The position numbers were made by a program, and so were the translations under genes. This document shows, piece after piece, positions 36,225-47,449 of a stretch of DNA of 64,000 bases. How positions within the stretch are numbered: position 1 is the stretch's first letter; each line of letters opens with the position of its first letter. The notes beneath the pieces are model-generated. The model saw only the letters and a program-made list of their open reading frames with translations, ran no database searches and was not told the origin of the DNA. Origin of the DNA: Rhodeus uyekii. Its lineage: Eukaryota; Chordata; Actinopteri; Cypriniformes; Acheilognathidae. Location of the stretch: positions 224,001-288,000 of the forward strand of contig JAWRVZ010000079.1 in the NCBI GenBank assembly GCA_037043235.1, read 5' to 3'.

Positions 36225-36320
36225 TAAACCAGCCAATCAGCGGCCGGCTTTCCACCCACTGACCAATCACAGTTTGAAATGAGGCGGTACTTCCGGCTCA
36301 AGTCTGGTTGATCTGTGCAG
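36225..36320 (+). promoter_or_regulatory. Compact CCAAT/ETS promoter with first-exon donor
   Basis: It holds two CCAAT boxes (AGCCAATCAG at about 36231, GACCAATCAC at about 36260), an ETS site ACTTCCGG (about 36290), then CTGTGCAG|GTAAGT with the donor at 36321. This is the architecture of a housekeeping-type promoter followed by a very short first exon. It is 0.5 kb beyond the distal CDC27 poly(A) signal. Confidence 0.55.
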
Positions 36321-37029
36321 GTAAGTGAACGTGAATTCTGTACTCTGTCATGTAAAATATACTTATTATTGCTGTTTTAGTATGGGAAAAATGTTGTTTT
36401 CGTCGTAAAATGTTGAATAAGATCCACATGTAATCGCCGTTTCATTTTCCTCTCATTCAGTGAGCGGTAGACATTATGACAAAGTAATTTCATCCCGGAG
36501 ATTGCAGTCAACAGGCCAAAAATTGTTTGGGTTAAAAAAATCTCTCGGTCCAACAGAATTAACATCCAGATAAAATTAAAACAACTATAAAATTTTATTT
36601 TTCCGGTAGTTACTAGTGAGAATGTCAGGTTAAACGGCTCGCTTTGAATTCGTCTTGAAGATGTGAGTGTTGATGAAGGAAAGGCTGGAATACAGCAGAG
36701 ACTATCAGCTGATGATGTTAGCATGCTAAACCTATTGTGGACGGGCCTGAGTGAACGCAAATCAACACTGGACTTTATTTTAAAACAAAACCTCACCTGA
36801 TTAAGTTGTAATAATCATATGTTTATGCACGTCTTTATTATACTCTTCGGTTTTATTATTACAACCCATTGGTATTTTATAATGTCAGGAAAGCAGCTGA
36901 AACGTTCAGTTTCCAGATGCAGTCTTAATTTTTTCAATTTGACTAATTTCTTTAAATCGTATTTTGTTGACATTTCACTGATATGTTAAGTTGATTGAAC
37001 TTTATTCAATAAGTTATCTCCTGTTATAA

Positions 37030-37112
37030 GATCTGACTGTGACAAGTGAAAGACGAAATACATTTGGCTGTTTTAAGGCGCTATATAAATAAAATTTGAT
37101 TGATTGATTGCA
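37030..37112 (+). repeat. LINE 3' tail with (TTGA)n end
   Basis: GGCGCTATATAAATAAAATT followed by TGATTGATTGATTG is the usual 3' terminus of L2/CR1-type fish LINEs. Confidence 0.6.
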
Positions 37113-37285
37113 GTTTTATATTATGTAATTAATATTTAGGTTTTAATATGTGGAAAATTTAACAATATATGGTTCAAAATTGCGCAATTTAAAATTATAA
37201 ACAAAAAAATTGCATGTTATTGTCACGAATGTGGGCTGTTAAAATAATTGTAAATACTAACAATCTTTGTTTGTTTGTTTGTCAG

Positions 37286-37392
37286 ACTGCAGGTTGGATT
37301 GCTCTCTGTTTTTGAGTTTACAAGTTGCATTTGGATTAATAATGGAGGTTCCAGCAAACCATCGGATTAAACTGAAACCGGTCATTTCTAAG
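37286..37392 (+). CDS. Unidentified short coding exon (17 codons, candidate)
   Basis: A segment between an acceptor (TTTGTCAG, ending 37285) and a donor (TAAG|GTCTGAC, 37393). It has a leader and then ATG at 37342, followed by 17 codons in phase 0 with the donor: MEVPANHRIKLKPVISK. The upstream promoter-like block with a donor at 36321 would supply its first exon. A possible next exon after TTGTATTTCAG at 37752 continues only eight codons to a stop. I do not recognise the protein. It could be the start of an unknown gene, an alternative KANSL1 5' exon (spliced to 47361 it would be out of frame with the KANSL1 ATG), or a relic. Confidence 0.35.
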
Positions 37393-38149
37393 GTCTGACA
37401 CTCTTTTAAATCACGTGTATTTTCATCTGTTTATGTATATGTTTTGCAATATATTAGGGGATGTTATTGTAAGTTAGAATAAACAGAAAAAAGGGGCAGC
37501 TAAATAACCAGTGCAGCTGAAAGGAAGAGTATTCCCATTTTAAACAGTAGATGGTGCAGTCTTTTTATTTATGAAGGCTGCTGAAAACAGGAAGATCTAA
37601 ACCCTCCTTATCTTGGTTTCATAATTTTTAACCTCTAATGATAAACGGCACATTTTTTTCCACATTGTGTTAAGCATATTTTCACTCATATTCACTTTGT
37701 TGCTAATTTCTGTCTGCAACTGCTACTACTAATGCAAATCTTGTATTTCAGTTCATATGCAGGGGTCTTGTGTATTAAAATACACATTATACAGTAATTC
37801 AGAGCCACCCGGTCTTATTCAATACAGGTTATTCGGTTATATTCTACCCCACTTATTATTTTCTTGAACACTTCCTATCCCTCAGTCACTTTAGAGCACT
37901 TAAGAGGCCCTTGGTTTCCCTCTACTGGTACAACATTTATTTTAGAGCTTCTTTCTAGAAACGTCCAACACTAGGCAGGGCTTTAGGCACAACTTATTGC
38001 ACCGTTTCATCCCTATTTTATAGCATGCTATCTTATTAAAACGTAAACATTTAAATTAAGCTCAAAATTAGATTCTGACTGTTTTCCACCAAACACGCTT
38101 CTGTTAGAATAGGATTCAGTAGTAGGTGCTTTAGTAAATGGACGTGTAG

Positions 38150-39140
38150 AAGTGGCGCCCCCTATTGTCATGTCGCGTTACGACAGGCGGTGTGGCGCCT
38201 CTAGCGGCCGGTCAGAGTAGCGCGTCTCTCCCGCCACTGCGCCGCTCCGCTCTTTTCTGTTTGTGTCAGACTCGCAATCCGAGGGAGAGGAGCGAGCCGC
38301 CATTTTCCTAGCTCGTCGCTTCCCCCTCGAACGACAACAATAAAAAACGGACAAAAACGGGGTTTTATCAGCACAACTCGAACACAAAGACCTTTCGGAG
38401 AAGGAGAGAAAGGATTTCGTTCAAAGACCGTCCGGAAAAAGGATACATTTCACTGTTTTTACGTGGCTTTTGTCGGGGGCGATTGAAAAACAGCCGACTG
38501 AGCTCCTATAGCTCGACTGCCCCCGTTTCTTTCGCCCATTTCGTGATTCCTGAACGCAGCCTGGAGGAGTGGGAGGAGGAAGAGGAGGGGGGGGTTACCG
38601 AGCACCGGAGCGCGCGAGAGGCCGGGGATTTTTCCACCTGAACGTGCAACAGCGGAATCTGCATCTGGATAATTGCTCCTGCCTGTCAGTTATTACTACT
38701 ATATTTCCAAAGCGTGGGGATTTATTACACACATTTCCCCCCGAATCGGCTCCTCATCACGTGGTAGGTTCCTCCTTTTCTCTTTGTTAGTTTAAAACTC
38801 GGTGGCGTGAGGCAACTTCAGACATTTTTAACGCAATTATGCTCTGGAAGATCGACGTGCGGTGAGAGAGTGTGCGTTAACTCCATAAACGCGGCTCGGA
38901 TCGGACGCCTTTGGCTCGCGGTAGTTATTTTCCACGGTTTGTTCTGGTCAAACTCGTGGAGTAGGCGGCGTTGAAACTCAGACCATCGAGGTTGCAAAAT
39001 CAGCCCGACTGACACAGATAACTTTATGAAACCACGCAGTTGATAATCACACACACACACTAGACAAGTTGGTTCACTCGGAGGCTTTGCAATGAGTAGG
39101 TTAAACCCATGCAGCGCGCGCGTGTGTGTGTGATCAAGGG
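38150..39140 (+). promoter_or_regulatory. KANSL1 CpG-island promoter
   Basis: CpG dinucleotides are dense here in contrast to flanking DNA. A YY1-type site GCCGCCATTTT lies at about 38296-38306, a frequent position at or just after housekeeping transcription starts. No TATA box was seen. CpG density remains above background to about 39.1 kb and again around 39.5-39.6 kb. Confidence 0.75.
38270..38763 (+). other. kansl1: KANSL1 non-coding exon 1 (5' UTR)
   Basis: The GC-rich leader ends at CATCACGTG|GTAGGT with the donor at 38764. The start is placed near the YY1-type site by inference. Human KANSL1 also begins with a non-coding exon before a large first coding exon, which supports pairing this exon with 47361. 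Frames within it have no family match. Confidence 0.6.
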
Positions 39141-42100
39141 TTGGGTGCGCAGTACATGTCTGCTGCATGTAGATCACTAGGGTTTCGTTTGTGCTGTGCG
39201 AATCGTGTGCATTGCATTATCATCTCAGTTATTGGACGTCGTCCCGGGCCTGCTATGCATCACATGGACTTCCAGTAACACCGATTAATTAACGCGTACT
39301 GGCCCTTTAAGACTCACACGAAATGAGTTTTTATCACTCAGATGTCTTGTATTGAAAACAAAACGCACGTAAATTTAATTTCCGGGGTCTGTTTGGGACT
39401 GAATAAAATGATGCAATCGGGCGGTTAACAGTTACAACTTTTGCATCGAGATGGGACGCGGGGAGTTTTCCATAACTAGCTGCATTACATAATATTTGGT
39501 TGTTTTTCCCCTCTTCCCTTTTCGTTGAACCGGACTGACGTCGCACCGCCATCGGCTGCGTCTCTAAACGTAGCGAAACAACGTCCAAAAACGCTGTTTT
39601 GATTGGCAACACGCCAGTGCTTCTTTACGGCCTCGAGCTCGTCCTAACCCTCGTTTTCCGTATAATTTGGCTGTTTCCTTATATTTCGCACCGTGTTTGG
39701 CCCGGCTGTGGACGGCAGAGGGCTTTAGGTGTGAGGAACATTAACCTGCTCAACCTGTGTTTAGTTTAACGCGCTGTATTTTTCCATTATATAATGTGTT
39801 ACGTTGCATATTTTTCGCAGCACACCATTGATCTCGGGTCTCAAATCTAACAGGTTCCGCATGTGTACGTGATGTTTATGGTTTGAAGAGACGTATTGTT
39901 CCTCGTTAACGACGTGGTTTATTGTTGTCTTTTGTACAGTAACATATTTAGCCCTTTTCGAGAGATTCAGACACATTACCTATTGGCTGTCCCACAACAC
40001 ATTTAATAAGGGACCTGTTTGTCTTTCTGAAACCTTGTTGTTTCCAGATGGGGTTGAAACATGATTGAAACAAAGGCTTTTCTAGACACTAACCTCCCCC
40101 CTCGTCTGATAGATAGATACTGTATTGATCCCTAATGGTAAATGCCATGTCTCTCTCTCTTTTTCTCTCTCTCTCTTGTGCTGTTTGTTCCGCTTGCTCT
40201 CTTATTTCCTGGTTTTGAGGTCTTTGTTTTCTGTACTGGAACGGTCTTTTTTGGATGCTTTCTCCCCCTCCATATTAAAGTAGCTGTTGCATTGACGGCA
40301 CTGTATACGTATTGAATTGTTAAAGTCTTTCTGTGGGATATTTTAGGAGTCCCCAGGGGTCGACATATGATTATAAGCTGTGTACTTCTCGTTCCATCCA
40401 GATTTATCATTGTCCTACATCCCCTCCTTACAGGAAGAGCTGTTACGTAACACATCAATACCACTGAATAAGTGCTTTAATTTTTTTCAAGTCAGTGCAG
40501 TCTTTTGAAAATCTCATTGACTTTTTTTTCTTTTTCTTTCTTTGCTTTGTTTTAAATGCATAAATGAGCACTTAATATGCTTAAGGGGAATCATTTGAGC
40601 CTATTTAGATTTAGAGCCTGTAGTGTTTTTAGAGATTTTCATAAAGATTTCTCTATTTTGTCTATTTCTCTAGACATATTTGATACCTTTTGTGTGGCCC
40701 GCCACAGATCTGTTGAGCTGCATGAAATATATTTGGCTCCCGCACTGTTGAAGGCTGTCCAAGTGAATTTAAAGAAAATTGAATTATTGCTTTAAGGCGT
40801 TTAAATCAATCGTTCTCTAATCCTTTTATGATCCTTTTGAGTATTGATACCCTTGCAACTCTAACCTAGAGTCAATGACTTTTTGAAATATAAGTCGGTG
40901 TCACAAAAAGTACCTGTTTTTTGTCTGACTCGCCTCCGAGGTCCGGCTATATTTTGAACTTAAAGGCTTAGCTTCTAAATTGTATATGTTAAGTGTAATT
41001 TGAACTCTGCTCTCCTTGGCAGGACATTAGATTGGCAGGATGTTGTGAGGTTAGAAATTAAAAGTGAAAGAAAGTGCAAGCTACTGACAAACCGTGTCTG
41101 GAAACATCAAGGTTGTTCTCTCTGGAAAGTTCAAGGCCGGGACTGGAGACGTCCAGAGCGGAGAGAGGAGCCAGTCGGATTGTGAGACGGGAACACCTGT
41201 TTAATGTGTTTGGGGAAAATAACCTGACAGGGGCCTGTATCCAGAGAAAATGTTTGAGTTTAAGTCCAATTAACATGGATTCATTGTTACAAGGGCATGT
41301 GTGTCTGTTTTTTTTTTTGTGGCCAAAGTTACTGACTTCAAGTGTTTTAAAATGCTTTTTGATTTCAGTCTTAAAGGGCTTCTGTATGTAAATTGACCCT
41401 GCTGGGAATATTTGCACCATATGGAAGAAATCAAAGCGGTGGTGACCTGCTTCTGAAGTTGAAATTTCCTCTTTTCTTTTTCTTTTTTGTAGATTGATCT
41501 TCTAAAGAAAATGATAAACCATCAAACAAGCTGCGACACATTTGTTGAAAGTTGTTGGCTAATGTTCGGCCAAACCTAGAGGATAAAGTTCATTTGCTTC
41601 CCACAAGAGTAGTTGACATGAACAACTTTAGGGAAGTTGATATAACCAGTGGTGTGCCATGCTGTAATCCATGTAAAACTATTTTTAAACTGCATTTTGC
41701 TTATTTTATAATGATTAAATTTGTATGAATTCATATCATATGGAATATTTTGAACTTGAATAACACACCACAGAACAAATATTCACTTCTCATTATATAT
41801 TAATAACCATTTTAACCTAAGATTCTCATGTTTACTTTAAAATATTTCTAGGACATGTGATGCCAACTTTGCACAAATAAAGTCTCGCACACCTACATTT
41901 ACACAGTCAAACGATACGCTCTCATTCACACACTTCCTCCTCATGCCAGATAGCGTGAGAACCGTGATCTGGACATATTAACGCCACTTTAAATCACTTT
42001 ATATTAAACGTATTGATTATGAATTGACGGGTAGGGGTTGTTTGAATCAGTCGAAAGTGACTGATCAATATCTAAGTGAATCATTTTGTGATTGATTTAA

Positions 42101-44197
42101 AAAATATATATTTATAGTTAGATATAATCTTTAGGTGTCCTGCAAGAGTAGTTTTCTAAAAAAGGACAAACTGTTGCAGGGCTGTTTAATAAGTACCTTA
42201 TGTTTTCTCATAAGCCGGCACTGTGTGTGGCGTCGGTTACACAAAAACATTACTGTTCTGGGATCTGTATTGCTAGTAGGTACGTTTAATTACACAAGTG
42301 CATTGTGCTCAGGATAAAACCATGTCCCCTGGGAAATAAGATGACGATGACATGCTTGAATTGTGTAAGAGTAGTATTTGGTCTGTAAATGAGTGTCCAA
42401 ATGCAAATTCTTGTTTTTTTGGGGGGGGAGAGATGGGACCCAGGGAACGACTGCTTTCTCTCTGCCACTCCGGAGTCATTGAAATGCATGTTTTTGACCT
42501 TCATACATTTCAGGGAGTGCAAGAGAGGGAGGTTATCTCAATCCACATAGCAAATCGTTTGAAAACTTCCCTTCCCTTGTTTTTTTTGAGGGCCAAGATT
42601 AGAGCCACAAAGATTAAAAAGACAGAGGAATATGCCAAATTATTATACATTTCTCAGTTTTATTTGAAAGGGCCTAAAGTAAGGAACATCCTTCTATATA
42701 TTTGTCCAGGTTGTGTTTTCTGTGTTCTTTTACACATCTACCCTCCACAATTTTCATGCTAAATAATGTCTATTATTAGCAATTGTCTAATAAATTGCTA
42801 GATTTCACTCGACAGTGTTTTAAGTTGGAGGCCAAGCATAAGTTTAGCATATATTTTCACTTGTCTTGAACACAGAGCGCTTCAGTTTCGCTTTCTATCT
42901 GTAAAATGTGTCATTAAATTCATCTCAATTGAGGTGCAATGCGTTTGATGCACTGTAATCTAGTGTGAAGGCATCAGACTTAACATCGTTTAGCAGAGAG
43001 CTAGAATTGACATGCTACATTTAAAATTTATACTTGATTGCATTTTCCTGTCAAAACAAAGTTCATTTGAAATTCAGCTTTAAAAACACAAAGCCGGTTT
43101 GTTCAGTGGTGAGTGGAACTAATGTGCAAGCGTTCACCTATTAAAGTCCCGAAACGCACGGCGAGGTTCTTCTATGTGTAATGGTAAAACAAAGTTTGAA
43201 ATGTGTGACCAGCAATATATTGTCAGTGAACATCGAACGTCTCAGCGTTTAGATTTGCACGACTCAATAACAAAATTAACACACATGTTGAAAACAACAA
43301 CATAGTAACGTGACTGTTTACACAAGCTCTGCCGTTCGGCAGTGTGGTAAACTCACATTTGTGTAAATACCACTTTATACAACAGATTGATTAAATGCAG
43401 CTTTACCGTACTGAACATGAAGAACATTAATGTCTAATTTCATCAGCAGTACAACTTCAATTTCTGTTATAAATCAGCTCTTGTTCATGTTTTTGCTCAT
43501 GGATGTCTGATCTCGACAGGCTAAACAGGAGAAATGAACCGCAAAAGATTTCCACGGGAAAGAAGGCTGAGCACCTGCTTAGTACGTAATCGCCACGGAC
43601 CAATGATGGTACAGGAATGTTTACAAACCACAGTGACATTTTCTTGAAAATTTGCTTTGACAAGCCGTTTCGAACTCAAAGCAAACTTTCGTTGTGGCTT
43701 TTTGTCCAAGATGATGCACAGTCAACTAATACTAACTTAAAACAAGCTCAAGCTTACAGTTTACAGAAAGGAAACTGTAATAAAGAAAATAAATTACAGT
43801 AGAACAAATACACTTGAAATAGACGTACCTGAAAAACCTCAAGCACTAGAAATACTATGTAAAATCAAATTTATATATATTTAAAAAAATCAATGCACAG
43901 CTTTTACTGTGTAATTTGAATATAAATGTATTGAGTTATAAAAGATAAATACAAAATTGACAAGTCAAGGGCTGATTAGCATTATTAAATAAATACAGCA
44001 TGTCAATTTATGTTGTCATTTAAGGCCGAGTGCACAGATCGATTTTATGTTCACTTAATACATAAATTACTTAATTTACTTACAAATAAAGTCGCTTTGA
44101 CACCTAGGTCTGTGTATTTAACCCTTCACTGCAGCAAAAAGCCTTCAGTTTGACTTATTAATTCCGAAGACAATAAACGCACAAAGCAACAACATAC

Positions 44198-44506
44198 AGC
44201 GGTGTGAAAAAGATTATTTTTTTGCATATTTGTCACTTAAATGTTTCAGATCGTCAAACTAATTTAAGTATTTGTCAAAGATGACACAAATAAACACAAA
44301 ATGCATTTTTTTTTCAATGAAGGTTGTTTTAATTAGTGGAAAACAAAATCCAATCCCACATGGCCCTGTAAAAAAAAAAAGTGCTTGCCCCCCCCAAACC
44401 TAATAACTGGTTGGCTCGCCCTTAGCAGCAACAATTGCAGTCAAGCAAGTATTTTACAACACTGTGGACGAATTTTGGTCCAATCATCTTTGCAGAGTTG
44501 TTGTAA

Positions 44507-44509
<3 letters not shown>
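44198..44509 (-). mobile_element. Tc1-like transposon remnant, 3' end
   Basis: The left terminus CAGCGGTGTGAAAAAGATTA and the internal motif AAAAAGTGCTTGCCCC are typical of a Tc1-like family of zebrafish relatives. On the minus strand, 44420-44505 encodes the end of a Tc1 transposase (an LCKDDWTKIRPQC piece, then frameshift). The rest of the element is absent. Confidence 0.65.

Positions 44510-44510
<1 letters not shown>

Positions 44511-44544
<34 letters not shown>
44511..44544. repeat. (GT)n microsatellite
   Basis: A GT dinucleotide tract directly abutting the Tc1 remnant. Confidence 0.95.
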
Positions 44545-44548
<4 letters not shown>

Positions 44549-44821
44549 AAACATACTTAATGTAATTATAATATATATTGTAATTAAAAGTCGTTCATTC
44601 AGACTGAAACACAAAAATACTCTATAAATGTATTTGTAAATGTTGAAATTAACAAATTAACAATGAATAATAATTCTACAGCATTTATTCACCTTACTTG
44701 ATGTTACAAATGAACTTATTGTAAAGTGTTATTGTAAGCAACTATCTGCATGGATTTATGCTCATAACCGATTGTATAATTTTGACAGCGAAATTTCATC
44801 TAAATGCAGGGGAACCTCACT

Positions 44822-44838
44822 GGGGGGGGGGGGGGGGG
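44822..44838. repeat. G17 homopolymer
   Basis: A run of 17 guanines on the + strand in KANSL1 intron 1. It is able to form G-quadruplex-like structure and prone to length error in sequencing. Confidence 0.9.
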
Positions 44839-45294
44839 AAGAGTTATCCTCTTACCTTATTTCCTTCCTGAGTTATTGCATGACATTTACTTTTTTTAAA
44901 TATAAATCAAACCATGAGAATGTAAAAATTTAAATTTATTTTCTAAAAGTTTTCCAGCAAACAATACCTACCTTTTGACTCTGCTTGCCATAGTTTTTGA
45001 GTTATGAGTCTTTACTTTGTGTTTGTCACTCATAAAAGAGCTTCAGGGCTGTTGGGGTTAAAAGAAAGGTCTGATCCACTGTGAAGTGGGACAATCCCAG
45101 GACATTGGTGCCTCTGCAGTCATTTGTTACAATACATAATGTACAGATGTTTGTTTACATTATTTTTTACACGTTTTAACAGTATTCTATAAAACCAAAT
45201 GATTACTTTTATTCGGATCCAAATATTATTTTTGTTATTAAATATGTATTTTAATTCATTTTTAAAGCTTAGTTCTTTGTTTTGGGTCTAGTTT

Positions 45295-45362
45295 TATTGG
45301 CACAAAAAAAAATTGATTAATTGTCAAAATAATTGACGGATTACTCAATTAGTTACAGCCCC
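45295..45362. repeat. Transposon terminus fragment
   Basis: ATTACTCAATTAGTTACAGC followed by CCC resembles the right end of the AGGGCTGCAACTAAT-type hAT-like family also seen at 57212-57956. Confidence 0.4.
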
Positions 45363-46280
45363 AATATGCTGTTTTAAGAAACTGTTGAACCACATTTGTT
45401 TTTAGACTATCTCTTGGGACACTATTCTTAAGAAGAAAAAAAGGTCAGTTTTGTTCTGACTAGTAGTTCTTTAATAGAGTTAATGGTTAAAAGAGCTTTG
45501 TGGCCAGACTCCACCCCACCCAGGGAGGTGTGAATGCCCCCACAGAGCTTTTAGACACAATCTGATTTGTGGCCGACAGGTTCATTTTTAAGAATATCGT
45601 GAAGATTAGTTTTCTTAGAGAAGCGCATCTCTTATTCTGTCAAGCATTTATCATCAAAGTAATTAATTAAATCTCTCATGGTTATTGTGTGATCTTTTTG
45701 AAAGCTTAAATACTTGTAACTGCATAGAAAATGTCATGTATTGTTTGTTTTAAAATTTTCATTTTGGATCTATTCAAATATAAAGTAGCTGTTTTCATTT
45801 TGAAGAAGGCAGTTTAGCTATCTTTTTTCCACATGTAATTTTATTGTAAAATCATCTCACAAGACGGTGACGTTGAGCCCTGTTTCTTTAGTGTGTCACT
45901 CCACTCCATTTTCATCTTAACTTAAAACCTGTCTTAAGAACCTAAGTCTCTTTGCAGATGAATTGCGTATCTCTGCTCTCAAAATATTCACCAAATCCGT
46001 TAAGGCATGGCACATCAGCTTGTTGCGTTTAATAAGAATGGTTTACACCTAAAGGGTTTTGACAGTGCAGAATGAATTGATTTATGTTCCAGTTTTAGTT
46101 ATTGGTGCTGTCAACTACCTACGTGTATTCAAAGTCACGTTTCCCACGTCAAGGTCTGTTTTCATTTTTTTGATGATAATGAGAATAAACATTGCCTGAC
46201 ATCAGTTTCACAGTTCATGCGCTCATATCGGTCTAGTTTTTTCCATGAGACGGTTTCTGGCTCTGTTTATTTTCTTCCTC

Positions 46281-46491
46281 TTAAAGGGTTAGTTCACCCA
46301 AAAATGAAAATAATTCACTTGCCCTCAAGCCATTCCAGGTGTATATGGCTTTATATTTAAAAAAAAAAAAACATCCTCACTCTTCCAAGCTTTGTAATAG
46401 GAGTGAATGGTAACATTTAGTTTGAAGCTCCAAAACGTGCAACTATCCATCATAAAAATAAAATAATAAATACATTTGTACAAAAAATATC

Positions 46492-46552
<61 letters not shown>

Positions 46553-46690
46553 ACAAACTTGGCTTACACAAGTGTAGTTCTGGAAAACTCTTGACAAACA
46601 TGGAATCACACTGGATGGCGCAAAACAAAACACCGGTCTTGAAGTAGAAGTCCAAAACAAGAATTTTTAAAGACAAATGTGTGATTTTTA
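46281..46690. mobile_element. MITE copy with TTAAAGGGTTAGTTCACCC end
   Basis: The left end TTAAAGGGTTAGTTCACCCA matches the termini of the MITE at 27781. Body motifs (GCCCTCAAGCCATTCCAGGT) are typical of this family. A CA/TA microsatellite lies inside. The right end is not clear. Confidence 0.6.
46492..46550. repeat. (CA)n(TA)n microsatellite
   Basis: A compound tract of about 12 CA and 17 TA units. Confidence 0.95.
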
Positions 46691-46844
46691 GTTTATGGCA
46701 AACGTTTTTATTTGTCTTTTGTTTTTTTTATACCGTGAGAGGCTCAACTCTCACCTAAGCTTATGATACGCCTACGTCCTATGTTATACCACTGTAATTA
46801 AGGTTCTAATTATGGCCACTTGTGTGTATTTGACAGACCTACCT

Positions 46845-46975
46845 GTAGCTCTAACAGAGTGTGGCGCATGCAATGGTCATGGGTTCGATACCCAGGGAAA
46901 GCAAGAACTGATGTGTCTTAAATGCAACTTAAGTCGCGTTGGATAAAAGCGTCTGCCAAATGCATACATGTAAAT
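46845..46975 (+). repeat. tRNA-derived SINE in KANSL1 intron 1
   Basis: Head with TGTAGCTCTAACAGAGTG and GGGTTCGATACCC (B-box-like). It then has AAGCAAGAACTGATG and the tail AAGTCGCGTTGGATAAAAGC. Confidence 0.82.
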
Positions 46976-46977
46976 GT

Positions 46978-47036
<59 letters not shown>
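46978..47036. repeat. (GT)n(AT)n microsatellite
   Basis: A compound tract immediately after the SINE tail. It is the reverse complement in type of the tract at 46492. Confidence 0.95.
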
Positions 47037-47040
<4 letters not shown>

Positions 47041-47449
47041 CACACACATGAGTAAATCAAAAACATGATTTCTTTTTTTACTGTTATGCCACTGCACTAT
47101 TCAACGCCACATTTCCTGTAACATGAATTTGACGTTTATATCAGTTTCCCATCTCTTTTAGGCATGTGCAATTTAGTCTGTTTTTTTTGTACTTGGTGTT
47201 TAATCTCATTAGTACATTGAAAATACAATTGATCATTCTGTATGCACACACGGTAAACATATTTTTTAGCCTAATGTGTCTTGCATGTTTTTGTCTGCTT
47301 CATGTTCAGTCAGTCTGATTAACCGCTAAATTTAACTTGTAATTGTTTTGTTTTTTTCAGGCTGCCCCCTGGAACAGTGGTGGGTGGGTGGTGTGGAGCT
47401 GGCCTCGGCACCGGGAGAGGCCCCCTCGCCCGCCCCCTCCCAGTGCTGC

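Larger units (their letters stand above)
38764..47360 (+). other. KANSL1 intron 1 (about 8.6 kb)
   Basis: Intron between the inferred donor at 38764 and the acceptor TTTTTTTCAG ending at 47360. The stretch 39300-44190 contains no repeat or gene I could support, apart from a short GATA-type microsatellite near 40111. Reading frames at 36377-36796, 40577-40795, 41074-41420 and 42352-42762 carry no family signature. The right half holds a Tc1 remnant, a MITE, a SINE and microsatellites listed separately. Confidence 0.6.

Noticed and set aside
36377..36796. 139-codon minus-strand frame
   Set aside because: No recognisable domain and no splice or promoter context on that strand; it overlaps the intron of the candidate + strand transcript.
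46325..46676. Minus-strand frames rich in Ile/Tyr and Cys/Val repeats
   Set aside because: The repeated residues are translations of the TA/CA microsatellite inside a MITE.
47348..47449. Extending the KANSL1 coding sequence to an ATG at 47348
   Set aside because: That ATG lies in the intron before the acceptor at 47360. The conserved vertebrate N-terminus begins at 47450.
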